A stretch of 64,000 nucleotides of DNA from NCBI GenBank assembly GCA_963769905.1, contig CAVYNG010000002.1:806001-870000 (forward strand), in the 5' to 3' direction. The translations under genes were made by a program, and so were the position numbers. The stretch's first letter is position 1, and each line of letters starts with the position of its first letter. The notes beneath the pieces were generated by a model. It saw only the letters and a list, made by a program, of their open reading frames with translations, had not been told where the DNA came from and ran no database searches. This DNA comes from Bog-756 sp963769905 (GTDB taxonomy: Bacteria > Actinomycetota > Acidimicrobiia > Acidimicrobiales > RAAP-2). This document shows, in pieces, positions 15,502-23,715 of the stretch.

Positions 15502-15585
15502 ATGGCTGATTTCCTCGTCGTGCTGGGCATCGTCGGATTCGCCGTGCTCGGGCTCGCTCTGATCTGGGCGCTCGAGCGGGTATGA
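15502..15585 (+). CDS. 27-residue membrane micropeptide upstream of kdpF
   Basis: This is an ORF of 27 codons plus stop, MADFLVVLGIVGFAVLGLAL then IWALERV. It consists of one hydrophobic helix with a charged C-terminal end. It is the first ORF behind the kdp promoter, and its stop overlaps the ATG of kdpF (ATGA), which argues that it is translated. Similar short ORFs with a terminal charged E-R motif occur before kdpF in other bacteria, to my recollection. A role as an extra KdpFABC subunit or assembly factor is inference. Confidence 0.7.
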   Translation: MADFLVVLGIVGFAVLGLALIWALERV

Positions 15586-15671
15586 CCGTCACCCAGGGCA
15601 TCCTGCTCGGCGTCGCCATCGTGATGTTCATCTATCTCGGCGTCGCGATGTTCAAGCCCGAGAAGTTCTAG
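15582..15671 (+). CDS. kdpF: KdpF, small subunit of the Kdp potassium ATPase
   Basis: A 29-residue single-helix peptide, MTVTQGILLGVAIVMFIYLG then VAMFKPEKF. The family hallmarks are one membrane span and a C-terminal Lys/Glu-Phe end (KPEKF, compare NAEAF in E. coli). KdpF stabilises the KdpABC complex in the membrane. It overlaps the upstream micropeptide by 4 bases, and kdpA starts on the base after its stop. Such short genes are often left unannotated. Confidence 0.9.
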   Translation: MTVTQGILLGVAIVMFIYLGVAMFKPEKF

Positions 15672-17357
15672 ATGGGCTTCTTCTGGACCATCGTCGTCCT
15701 GGTCGTCCTTCTGGCGATCACCTGGCGCTATTTGGGCTCCTACATGGCCGCGGTGTTCGAGGGCCGCGTCCGCTATCTCGCCTGGGCCGAGCGGCCGTTC
15801 TACTGGGCGCTCCGGACCAGCCCCGAACAGGAGCAGACCTGGCAGCGCTACGCGGGTGCGACCGTCATCTTCTCGGCCGTATTCCTCGCCCTCGGCTACT
15901 TCCTGATGCGGATCCAGGGTTCGCTCCCGCTCAACCCGCAGCACTTCGGCGCTGTGCCCCAGGCACTCGGCTTCAACACGATCACCTCGTTCATGACCAA
16001 CACCAACTGGCAGAACTACGGGGGCGAGACGGCCATGTCGTACTTCTCCCAGATCGGAGTGCTCACCGTCCAGCAGTTCGTGAGCGCGGCCGTCGGGATC
16101 GCGGTGGCCATCGCAGTGGTGCGTGGATTCTCCCGACACAACTCTCCGACCATCGGCAATTTCTGGGTCGACATCACCCGGTGCATGCTCTACATCCTCC
16201 TGCCGATCGCCTTCCTCGCCGGCATCGTGGTCGTTGGTCAGGGCGCAGTGCAGACGCTGTCGGGACCGGTGTCGATCCACGACTCGCTGAACGGCGTCTC
16301 GCAGACGGTCGCCCTCGGGCCGGCCGGCTTCATGGGGTCCATCATGCAGCTCGGGACGAACGGCGGAGGGTTCTTCAACGTCGACCTCGCCCATCCCCTC
16401 GAAAACCCGACAGGGTTGACCAACCTCCTCTACATCTGGCTTACCCTCTCCATCCCCTTCGCCCTCACCTACACCTTCGGCAAGATGGTCAAGAGCATCC
16501 GCCACGGCGTCGCTCTGCTCGCGGCGATGTTGATCATCTTCGGTGTGTGGGTCGGGTTCACCAGCTATGCCGAGCACCAGAACAATCCCGCGGTCGTTGC
16601 CGCCGGAGTCCACTCGACGGTCGGGAACACCGAGGGCAAAGAGGTCCGCTTCGGGGACACGACCAGTTCCCTGTTCAACGTGTCGATGACCCAGACCTCC
16701 GACGGTGCAGTCGACAGCGCGACCGATTCGTACAACCCGATCGGCGGGATGGGACCGATGACCGGCATGATGCTCGGTGAGGTCACCCCGGGTGGGGTGG
16801 GCAGCGGGCTCTACACCCTGCTCATCTTTGCGATCATCGCCGTGTTCATCGGTGGCCTGATGATCGGTCGAACTCCCGAGTACCTGGGGAAGAAGATCCA
16901 GGCCAGGGAGGTCAAACTCGCCGGTTTGGCGGCGCTCGTCATGCCCGTCGCCGTGCTCGTCCTCACCGCGATCGCGGTCTCGCTCCACGCCGGACGCGCC
17001 GGGCCGCTCAACAGCGGGCCCCACGGGTTCAGCGAGATCCTCTACGGTCTCACCTCGCAGGGCAACAACAACGGCTCGGCGATGGCGGGCCTCACCGGCA
17101 ACACCGCCTTCTACAACATCGTCGGCGCGATCGACATGCTGATCGGCCGATTCGGGATCATGATCCCCGCACTTGCGCTCGGGGGCTCGCTCGCAGGGAA
17201 GAACGTCGTGCCCACGTCGCTCGGGACGTTCCGCACGGACAACGGGATGTTCGTCGGCCTCACCATCGGCGTCATCGTCATCATCGGTGGCCTGACCTTC
17301 TTCCCCGCCGTCGCGCTCGGCCCAATCGTCGAACAGCTCAGCCACGGGTTCTTCTGA
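15672..17357 (+). CDS. kdpA: KdpA, potassium-channel-like subunit
   Basis: A 561-residue polytopic membrane protein that binds and channels K+ in the P-type KdpFABC pump. The four pore-loop motifs can be found, including TNTNWQNYGGE, LGTNGGGFFN and LTSQGNNNGSA, which carry the selectivity-filter Gly residues. FGIMIPALALGGSLAGK near the C-terminus is typical. The length is standard. It follows kdpF with no gap and overlaps kdpB by one base (TGATG), so the subunits are translated together. Confidence 0.98.
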   Translation: MGFFWTIVVLVVLLAITWRYLGSYMAAVFEGRVRYLAWAERPFYWALRTSPEQEQTWQRYAGATVIFSAVFLALGYFLMRIQGSLPLNPQHFGAVPQALGFNTITSFMTNTNWQNYGGETAMSYFSQIGVLTVQQFVSAAVGIAVAIAVVRGFSRHNSPTIGNFWVDITRCMLYILLPIAFLAGIVVVGQGAVQTLSGPVSIHDSLNGVSQTVALGPAGFMGSIMQLGTNGGGFFNVDLAHPLENPTGLTNLLYIWLTLSIPFALTYTFGKMVKSIRHGVALLAAMLIIFGVWVGFTSYAEHQNNPAVVAAGVHSTVGNTEGKEVRFGDTTSSLFNVSMTQTSDGAVDSATDSYNPIGGMGPMTGMMLGEVTPGGVGSGLYTLLIFAIIAVFIGGLMIGRTPEYLGKKIQAREVKLAGLAALVMPVAVLVLTAIAVSLHAGRAGPLNSGPHGFSEILYGLTSQGNNNGSAMAGLTGNTAFYNIVGAIDMLIGRFGIMIPALALGGSLAGKNVVPTSLGTFRTDNGMFVGLTIGVIVIIGGLTFFPAVALGPIVEQLSHGFF

Positions 17358-19432
17358 TGACCGACGTCGCGACCCAGTCGCCACACGAGCCGAGCCCGCC
17401 CCATATCGAGGCCCACGGTGTCGCGGAGGCCCGGAGCCTGTTCGACCGCGAAATCCTCCGGATGGCGCTCGGCGACTCGTTTCGCAAGCTGAATCCGACC
17501 GTCCAGGTCCGCAACCCGGTCATGTTCGTCGTCCTTGTCGGGACGGTGATCACCTTCATCGAGGCCGTCGCCCATCCGGGCATCTTCACCTGGTCGATCA
17601 CCATCTGGCTGTTCCTCACGGTGATGTTCGCCAACTTCGCCGAGGCCATGGCAGAGGGACGCGGGAAGGCCCAGGCGGACACGCTCCGTCGGATGCGATC
17701 GGAGACCGAGGCTCGCCGCCTGCGGTCCGACGGGAGCGAAGAGCTGGTGCCGGCGGCCGAGCTCTCCAAGGGCGATCTGGTGGTGTGCGAGGCCAACGAC
17801 GTGATCCCCTCCGACGGCGAGATCATCGAGGGCATCGCCTCGGTCGACGAGTCCGCGATCACCGGCGAGTCCGCGCCGGTCATCCGCGAGTCGGGCGGCG
17901 ACCGGTCGGCGGTCACCGGCGGCACCCGGGTCCTCTCGGACCGCATCGTCGTCCGGATCACCGCAGAACGGGGCGATACCTTCCTCGACCGGATGATCTC
18001 ACTCGTCGAAGGGGCGAACCGACAGAAGACTCCGAACGAGATCGCCCTCACCATCCTGCTGGCCGTGCTCACCATCGTGTTCATCCCGGTGGTGGTGACA
18101 CTCCAGGCGTTCGGCCACTACTCGGGCGCAAGCGTCTCGGTGGTCATCCTGGTCTCCCTGCTGGTGTGTCTCATCCCCACGACCATCGGCGCGCTGCTCT
18201 CTGCCATCGGCATCGCAGGGATGGACCGGCTGGTTCAGCGCAACGTACTGGCCATGAGCGGGCGCGCGGTCGAGGCGGCAGGGGACGTGCAGACCCTGCT
18301 TCTCGACAAGACCGGCACGATCACCCTCGGCAACCGGATGGCCTCCGACTTCTTTCCGGTCGGGGATCATCGCGAACAGGATCTGGCCGACGCCGCACAA
18401 CTGGCCTCGCTCGCCGACGAAACGCCTGAAGGCCGCTCGATCGTGGTGCTGGCGAAGCAGCGCTTCGCCATCCGGGAGCGCGACCTCGAAGGCGAGCACA
18501 CCTTCGTGCCCTTCACCGCGACCACCCGGATGTCCGGTCTCGACTTCGACGGCCGCCAGATCCGCAAGGGAGCGGCTGACTCGGTCAAGCGGTGGGTGGT
18601 CGATCAGGATGGGAGCATCCCCGAGGGTCTGGACGAAATCGTGGAGCGCGTCTCGCGGGAAGGATCGACCCCGTTGGTGGTCGCGGACGGACCGGACATC
18701 CTCGGCGTCATCGAGCTGAAGGACGTGGTCAAGCAGGGCATCCAGGAGAAGTTCGACGAGATGCGCCGGATGGGCATCCGTACGGTGATGATCACCGGCG
18801 ACAACCCGCTCACCGCGGCGGCGATCGCCCAGGAGGCCGGCGTGGACGACTTCCTCGCCGAGGCGACCCCCGAGGCCAAGATGGCGCTGATCAAGTCCGA
18901 GCAGGAGGGGGGCAAGCTCGTCGCGATGACCGGTGACGGCACCAACGACGCGCCCGCCCTCGCCCAGGCCGACGTCGGGGTGGCCATGAACACCGGGACG
19001 ACCGCGGCCAAGGAGGCCGGCAACATGGTCGACCTCGATTCGAATCCGACCAAGCTCATCGACGTCGTCGAGATCGGCAAACAGCTTCTGATCACCCGGG
19101 GATCACTGACCACCTTCTCGATCGCCAACGACGTCGCCAAGTACTTCGCGATCATCCCCGCGCTGTTCGTCGCCACCTATCCGCAGCTCAACACCCTCAA
19201 CATCATGAAACTGCACAGCCCACAGAGCGCGGTCCTCTCCGCGGTCATCTTCAACGCGCTGGTGATCGTAGCCCTCATCCCACTCGCACTGCGGGGCGTC
19301 AGGTTCCGTCCGGCCTCGTCCGCCGCGATCCTCCGGCGCAACGTCTGGATCTACGGGGTGGGCGGGATCATCGTCCCCTTCATCTTCATCAAGCTGATCG
19401 ACCTGATTCTGGTCGCGCTCCACGCCTACTGA
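17357..19432 (+). CDS. kdpB: KdpB, P-type ATPase catalytic subunit
   Basis: A 691-residue catalytic subunit that hydrolyses ATP to drive K+ uptake. It contains the actuator motif ITGESAPV, phosphorylation motif DKTGTIT (Asp near residue 317), an ATP-binding domain with KGAADSV, the hinge TGDGTNDAPALAQADVG, and the terminal membrane helices with IANDVAKYFAIIPA. The TGES Ser, a site of inhibitory phosphorylation in E. coli, is conserved. It is fully intact and overlaps kdpA by one base. Confidence 0.98.
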   Translation: MTDVATQSPHEPSPPHIEAHGVAEARSLFDREILRMALGDSFRKLNPTVQVRNPVMFVVLVGTVITFIEAVAHPGIFTWSITIWLFLTVMFANFAEAMAEGRGKAQADTLRRMRSETEARRLRSDGSEELVPAAELSKGDLVVCEANDVIPSDGEIIEGIASVDESAITGESAPVIRESGGDRSAVTGGTRVLSDRIVVRITAERGDTFLDRMISLVEGANRQKTPNEIALTILLAVLTIVFIPVVVTLQAFGHYSGASVSVVILVSLLVCLIPTTIGALLSAIGIAGMDRLVQRNVLAMSGRAVEAAGDVQTLLLDKTGTITLGNRMASDFFPVGDHREQDLADAAQLASLADETPEGRSIVVLAKQRFAIRERDLEGEHTFVPFTATTRMSGLDFDGRQIRKGAADSVKRWVVDQDGSIPEGLDEIVERVSREGSTPLVVADGPDILGVIELKDVVKQGIQEKFDEMRRMGIRTVMITGDNPLTAAAIAQEAGVDDFLAEATPEAKMALIKSEQEGGKLVAMTGDGTNDAPALAQADVGVAMNTGTTAAKEAGNMVDLDSNPTKLIDVVEIGKQLLITRGSLTTFSIANDVAKYFAIIPALFVATYPQLNTLNIMKLHSPQSAVLSAVIFNALVIVALIPLALRGVRFRPASSAAILRRNVWIYGVGGIIVPFIFIKLIDLILVALHAY

Positions 19433-19445
19433 TCGAGGGACTCCG

Positions 19446-20096
19446 ATGCTCGTACACCTTCGCCGCTCACTCGTCGCCGTCGTGGCCTTCACCATCTTCT
19501 TCGGGTTCATCTATGCACTCGCGGGCACCGGTGTGGCGCAGGGGTTGTTCAAGCATCAGGCCGACGGCTCGATCACGTCGAACGGGTCGACCCTCGTCGG
19601 TCAGAACTGGTCGCAGACCAAGTGCCCAGGTCACCCACTCGGGAGCTGCGTGTTCCAAGGCCGGCCCGATGCCCTCGGCCCCTACGCCGGCTCGTTGAGC
19701 CCGGTCGCCGGTGGGGGGGACAACCCGCTCGGGGCCAACAACGTCCCCGGCAAGCCCGGAGTCTTGAACTCCGGCGAGTCCGGGGCGAGCAACCTGGGTC
19801 CACGTTCGAAGACCCTCCTGACCAACACCCAGCAACTGGTCCGATATTGGCGTCAGCGCGGCGTCAATCCCACCCCGGACCTCGTCACGACCTCCGGGAG
19901 CGGGATCGACCCCGACATCACGGTGGCGGACGCAAAGGCCCAGATCCCGATGGTGTCGAAGGCCACCGGACTCTCGCCGTCGACACTCTCCTCGCTGATC
20001 GACCGCGTGGCCAACGGCCCACAGCTCGGGTTCCTCGGCAGCAACACGGTCAACGTGCTCCAGCTCAACGAGGCGTTGGCAAGCCTCCAACGGTAG
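19446..20096 (+). CDS. kdpC: KdpC, accessory subunit of the Kdp ATPase
   Basis: A 216-residue subunit with one N-terminal membrane helix (residues about 9-30) and an extracytoplasmic domain. Conserved features are the LVGQNW segment, the SGSGIDPDIT motif and the final NVLQLNEAL. KdpC bridges KdpA and KdpB and raises ATP affinity. It lies 13 bases after kdpB and is the last gene of the operon, followed by a strong hairpin at 20102. The central region is somewhat longer than in E. coli, as is usual in actinobacteria. Confidence 0.97.
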   Translation: MLVHLRRSLVAVVAFTIFFGFIYALAGTGVAQGLFKHQADGSITSNGSTLVGQNWSQTKCPGHPLGSCVFQGRPDALGPYAGSLSPVAGGGDNPLGANNVPGKPGVLNSGESGASNLGPRSKTLLTNTQQLVRYWRQRGVNPTPDLVTTSGSGIDPDITVADAKAQIPMVSKATGLSPSTLSSLIDRVANGPQLGFLGSNTVNVLQLNEALASLQR

Positions 20097-20101
20097 GGTC
20101 G

Positions 20102-20127
20102 CGGCCGGCGCCGGTGACGGCCGGCCG
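20102..20127. terminator. Bidirectional hairpin between kdpC and the DUF4118 gene
   Basis: CGGCCGGC (20102-20109) pairs perfectly with GCCGGCCG (20120-20127) around a 10-base loop, in the short convergent gap. There is no U-tract. Confidence 0.5.
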
Positions 20128-20141
20128 GTCGAGTCCGCCTG

Positions 20142-21018
20142 CTAATGCGAGCCCGTATCCGGCAACGGCGCCGGACCCGGTGCGTCAGGGCCGCCGGTCG
20201 TCGGCCGCGCTTCCTCGGCAGCCAGAGCAGCCCCGACCTGGTCGGCGATTGCGACGGCAACCCGCAGCTCCTCCCCCGAGACGGGAGCACCAGGTGTCGG
20301 CGTCAGGAGGAAGTGCCCGAGCAGCCATCCGCTGCTGCGCACCGGGAGGTCGACGCTTCTCGTCGGCAAACCGAGCGCCTCGGTGGACCAGGTCTCGTGG
20401 CCGACCACGACGTCGCCGGCCGGCGTGACTCGTGCTGTGGCATCACCCGGATCGCCACGGGTGAAGCGGCATTCGCGGAGCGTGAGGAGCTCGCGCAGCG
20501 CGCTCCCCGCGCTGGCGACGACCAGAGCGGGATCCTGGCCGCTCGCGGTCAGTTCGGTGACCGCGTGCAGCTGCTCGACGCGCTGGCTGGACATCGAGGC
20601 CGCGTTCGCGGTGGCGTCGCCCCCGCGCCGCGAGCTCTCCTACGGCGAGACCGACCACGATGAGGAGGATCTCGCTGATCAGGTCCTGGTGGTTGGTGAT
20701 CCGGAACGACTCATACGGAACGGTGAGGAAGTAGTCGAAGGCGAGCGCGGAGACCACCGCCGCGACAAGGGCGGCCAACCTGCGACCGGTGCTCGCGATC
20801 GCCACGATCACCACTACGAGGAAGAGCGCACCGTCCGCGGCGTCGAGCTGATCGCGCCAGGGGACGAGAAGGGCGGCCATCGCGATCGGCGCCCCGACCG
20901 CGGCCACCAGGATCCACCCGTCGGCGCTCAGACCGAGGTAACGGCGCGAGGACGGCACCGGTCCGAATCGTTCCGGCTCTCCTTCCCGGCCGAGGGGCAA
21001 AGACGTGATCGACCCCAT
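20142..21018 (-). pseudogene. KdpD-like DUF4118-GAF protein, frameshifted
   Basis: One gene split over two frames. The first part, starting at ATG 21018 (MGSITSLPLG), encodes membrane helices and the DUF4118 signature FDYFLTVPYESFRITNHQDL up to VGELAAR. The second part (stop at 20142) continues with GGDATANAASMSSQRVEQLH and a GAF-like domain. Removing one G from the five-base run at 20620-20624 joins the frames. The joined protein would be about 290 residues: KdpD membrane module plus GAF, with no kinase domain. It lies convergent to kdpC. It may be a real lesion or a homopolymer sequence error. Confidence 0.75.
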
Positions 21019-21103
21019 CCGCCCACTCTCACACGCCGAGGCGCCGGAGGGAAGGGCGGCGGTGCCCGGCGCGCTCCGTCGGTCTCCATGCTTGACTGCC
21101 GTC

Positions 21104-21661
21104 ATGGGTGCCTGCCCGACCCTCGTCACCGAACGCCTTGTGCTCCGGCCCTTCCGCGAGGACGACCTCGACGTGTTCACCGAGGTGATGAGCGCGTCCG
21201 ACATCAGGCGCAGCCTCCACCGCCCGGAGGACTACTCGAGATCCGACGCATGGTACGAGATGGCCCTCTGGCTCGGTCAGTGGGAGCTGCGCGGCTCGGG
21301 TCAGTGGGCCCTCGAGGAGCGCTCGACCGGTGAGCTGATCGGGCGCGCAGGGCTGCACCTGCCCGAGCGTCCCGACTGGCCGGGCCTCGAGGTGGGCTGG
21401 GTCGTCCACCCGTCGCGGTGGGGGAGGGGGTACGCGACCGAGGCCGGCGGTCGGTCCATCTCCTATGCGTTCGAAGAGCTCGGCGCGGAGCGTCTGTTCA
21501 GCGTCATCCTCCCGGAGAACGAGCGGTCGTCATCCGTTGCCCGCCGGCTCGGGTTCCGGCTCGTCGAGGAGCGGGTCCTCTCGACCTACCCCGACGCGCC
21601 GCACGGGATCTGGCGGCTCGACCGGGAGCGGCAGGACGGGGAAGGACCCGGCGTCGGATGA
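21104..21661 (+). CDS. GNAT N-acetyltransferase (RimJ/RimL-like)
   Basis: A 185-residue acetyltransferase using acetyl-CoA. It has the RimJ-type opening LVTERLVLRPFREDDLDVFTE. The CoA-binding motif A reads VHPSRWGRGYATEA (Q/R-x-x-G-x-G/A pattern), and later come LFSVILPENERSSSVARRLGF. The acceptor could be a ribosomal-protein N-terminus or a small molecule. A longer reading to 21005 exists; the ATG at 21104 gives the standard domain boundary. It diverges from the DUF4118 gene. Confidence 0.88.
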   Translation: MGACPTLVTERLVLRPFREDDLDVFTEVMSASDIRRSLHRPEDYSRSDAWYEMALWLGQWELRGSGQWALEERSTGELIGRAGLHLPERPDWPGLEVGWVVHPSRWGRGYATEAGGRSISYAFEELGAERLFSVILPENERSSSVARRLGFRLVEERVLSTYPDAPHGIWRLDRERQDGEGPGVG

Positions 21662-21686
21662 GCAGCCTGGGTCGGACCGGTCTCCG

Positions 21687-22361
21687 TCAGACGAGATGCA
21701 GGCCGCCGTCGACGAGCACCACCGCCCCGGTCATGTACCGGGCGCAGGCCACGCCGTGGACGATCTCGAGGCCCGGTGAGATCGCGTTGACCCGGATGTC
21801 GGGACCGAGTGTGTCGGCGAGGAGTCGGGTCAGGTGGTCGACCGGGGCCTTGGAGCACGCGTAGGGGATCGAGCTCCCCGTCGCCCGTTGGCCGGCGATC
21901 GAGGACACGTTGATCACCTGCCCGTCGTCGCTTGCGCGCAACAGCGGAACCGCGGCTACCGTGACCTGCCAGGTCCCGATCAGGTTCACGTCGAGGATCC
22001 GTCTCCAGACCTCCGGTGTGGCCGCGTCGAGGTCGGCGTGCGGAATCACCTGGGTGGTACCCGCGTTGTTGACCAGCACGTCGAGGTGTCCGTGACGTTC
22101 CGCCACGTGGTCGAGCAGCGAACAAACCTCCCGGGCATCGGCGACGTCGGCTCGGCAGTAGCTGGCGGCCGGCAGCCCTGCGGCCACCCGTTCGCCGGCC
22201 TCGATGTTCGTCACCGAGTTGACCACGACCGTCGCGCCCGCCGCGGCGAAGCGCCGCGCGCATGCTTCGCCGATTCCGACGGAGGAACCGGTGACCAGCA
22301 CCACCCGGCCGTCGAAGGAAGCGCTCCCCGGCCCGGGCGGCGTCGGCTCGAGGTCGGGCAA
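21687..22361 (-). CDS. Short-chain dehydrogenase/reductase, shortened C-terminus
   Basis: A 224-residue NAD(P)-dependent oxidoreductase. It has the cofactor motif VTGSSVGIGEA, the NNAG motif, and catalytic Ser in INVSSIAG. Tyr and Lys sit in YACSKAP. After VNAISPGLE the usual substrate-binding loop of about 25-30 residues is missing and the chain goes straight to YMTGAVVLVDGG. The enzyme may therefore have an open active site or altered substrate. The start is TTG 22361, supported by a -10-like TAGAGT 6 bases upstream. It diverges from the FAH gene. Confidence 0.88.
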   Translation of the reverse strand: MPDLEPTPPGPGSASFDGRVVLVTGSSVGIGEACARRFAAAGATVVVNSVTNIEAGERVAAGLPAASYCRADVADAREVCSLLDHVAERHGHLDVLVNNAGTTQVIPHADLDAATPEVWRRILDVNLIGTWQVTVAAVPLLRASDDGQVINVSSIAGQRATGSSIPYACSKAPVDHLTRLLADTLGPDIRVNAISPGLEIVHGVACARYMTGAVVLVDGGLHLV

Positions 22362-22367
22362 CGTGCG

Positions 22368-22373
22368 ACTCTA
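22368..22373 (-). promoter_or_regulatory. -10-like TAGAGT, leaderless TTG start at 22361
   Basis: On the minus strand the hexamer ends 6 bases before the TTG of the SDR gene. Confidence 0.45.
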
Positions 22374-22388
22374 CGGCTCGACGTCGCC

Positions 22389-22394
22389 TAGTTT
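22389..22394 (+). promoter_or_regulatory. -10-like TAGTTT, leaderless GTG start at 22402
   Basis: The hexamer ends 7 bases before GTG 22402 of the FAH-family gene. It is back to back with the SDR promoter. Confidence 0.4.
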
Positions 22395-22401
22395 TCTTGC
22401 G

Positions 22402-23287
22402 GTGCGGTTGGTGAGCTTTCTCGACGGGGAGGTGCGCTCGGGTCTCGTCACGGACGACGAGGTCGTGGACCTCACCGACCCGGTGGTCGGGCTGCCGGGC
22501 GCCATGGTCGACCTCCTCGCCCTCGGAGTCGACGCCCGCGAGGTGCTCGCCGGCGCGCCCTCTACCCGAGCACGCCGTGTCGCGCTCGCGAACGCCCACC
22601 TTCTCGCTCCGGTGCCCCACCCGCCCTCGTTCCTCGCGATCGCGCTCGAATTACGAGGACCATCTCCGCGAGCTCGGACGGGACCGTCCTGAGTTCCAGA
22701 CCTGGTTCTCCAAGCAGCCGACCTGCGTGGTGGGACCTGGTACGGCGATCGAGGTGCCGATGGTGTCGTCGGCGGTCGACTACGAGGGAGAGCTCGGGAT
22801 GGTCGTCGGACGACGGTGCCGCCACGTCCCCGCGGCGAAGGCGTTCGACGTGATCACCGGCTTCCTCGTGGTCGACGACGTGAGCGTGCGAGACTGGCAG
22901 TGGCGAACCCCGACGATGATGATGGGCAAGGGATTCGACACGCACGGACCGACCGGTCCCTGGATCGTGACGCCCGACGAGCTCGGGGATCCGCAGGACC
23001 TGTCGATCAGGACCCGGGTCAACGGTGAGCTCCGCCAGGACGGGCGGACCTCGGAGATGATCTTCACTTGTGCCGAGATGGTCGAGCACCTCTCGGCGGC
23101 GTTCACCCTCGAGCCGGGCATGGTGATCACGACCGGCACACCGGCGGGCGTCGCGGCGGCCGGGCGTCCCCCGCGCTGGTTGCGTGCCGGTGACACGGTG
23201 AGCGTGGAGGTCGAGGGGATCGGGACCCTCACCAATCCGGTCGTCGACGAGCCCTCGCGGCACGGCGACCCAGACGAAGGCCAGTGA
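22402..23287 (+). pseudogene. Fumarylacetoacetate hydrolase-family gene, single-base frameshift
   Basis: The N-terminal part (RLVSFLDGEVRSGLV to PPSFLAIAL) and the C-terminal part (NYEDHLRELGRD to GTLTNPVVDE) are in different frames. Dropping one base at about 22648 restores the family sequence FLAIALNYEDH and gives a 294-residue protein, a normal FAH length. Metal ligands (E and D in DYEGELGMVVG and the VDDVSVRD region) and TTGTPAGV are present downstream. Enzymes of this family hydrolyse C-C bonds or decarboxylate aromatic breakdown products. The lesion is not in a long homopolymer. The last bases overlap the arfB start. Confidence 0.82.
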
Positions 23288-23709
23288 GCACGCCCGGCGA
23301 GGAGCGCGCCGTCGAGATCACTCCGTCGCTGCACATCCCACTTTCCGAACTGCAGTTCCGTTTCGGACCGAGCGGAGGGCCGGGCGGCCAACACGCCAAC
23401 AAGGTCGCGACCCGTGTCGAACTCCGTTTCGACCTGGCCTCCTCCACCGCGCTGAGCGCGGCCCAGCGGGACCGCCTGCTCGACCGCCTCGGCAGCGAGA
23501 TCCGGGTGGTCGCCGACGAGGAGCGCTCCCAGGGTCGCAATCGGCGACTCGCCGTCGACCGGTTGCGTGAACGACTGGTCGCCGCGCTGCGGGTCGAGAA
23601 GCCGAGACGGCCGACCCGCCCGTCGCGGGGAGCGACCGAGCGCAGGCTCACCGACAAGCGCCGTCTCTCCGAGCGCAAGAGGGCCCGACGTCCTCCGAGC
23701 GAAGAGTGA
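23284..23709 (+). CDS. arfB: ArfB-type peptidyl-tRNA hydrolase (ribosome rescue)
   Basis: A 141-residue class-I release-factor-domain protein that frees stalled ribosomes by hydrolysing peptidyl-tRNA. The catalytic GGQ is at residues 34-36 in SGGPGGQHANKVATRVELRF. The C-terminus is a long basic tail (RRLTDKRRLSERKRARR), which in this family enters the mRNA channel. The GTG start overlaps the preceding stop (GTGA). The domain is complete. Confidence 0.93.
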   Translation: MSTPGEERAVEITPSLHIPLSELQFRFGPSGGPGGQHANKVATRVELRFDLASSTALSAAQRDRLLDRLGSEIRVVADEERSQGRNRRLAVDRLRERLVAALRVEKPRRPTRPSRGATERRLTDKRRLSERKRARRPPSEE

Positions 23710-23715
23710 CCCGGC

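Noticed and set aside
15366..17384. 672-residue open frame on the minus strand, antisense to kdpFA
   Set aside because: Composition is typical of a GC-rich shadow frame (Asp/Glu/His/Arg-rich), and it runs opposite to well-conserved kdpA.
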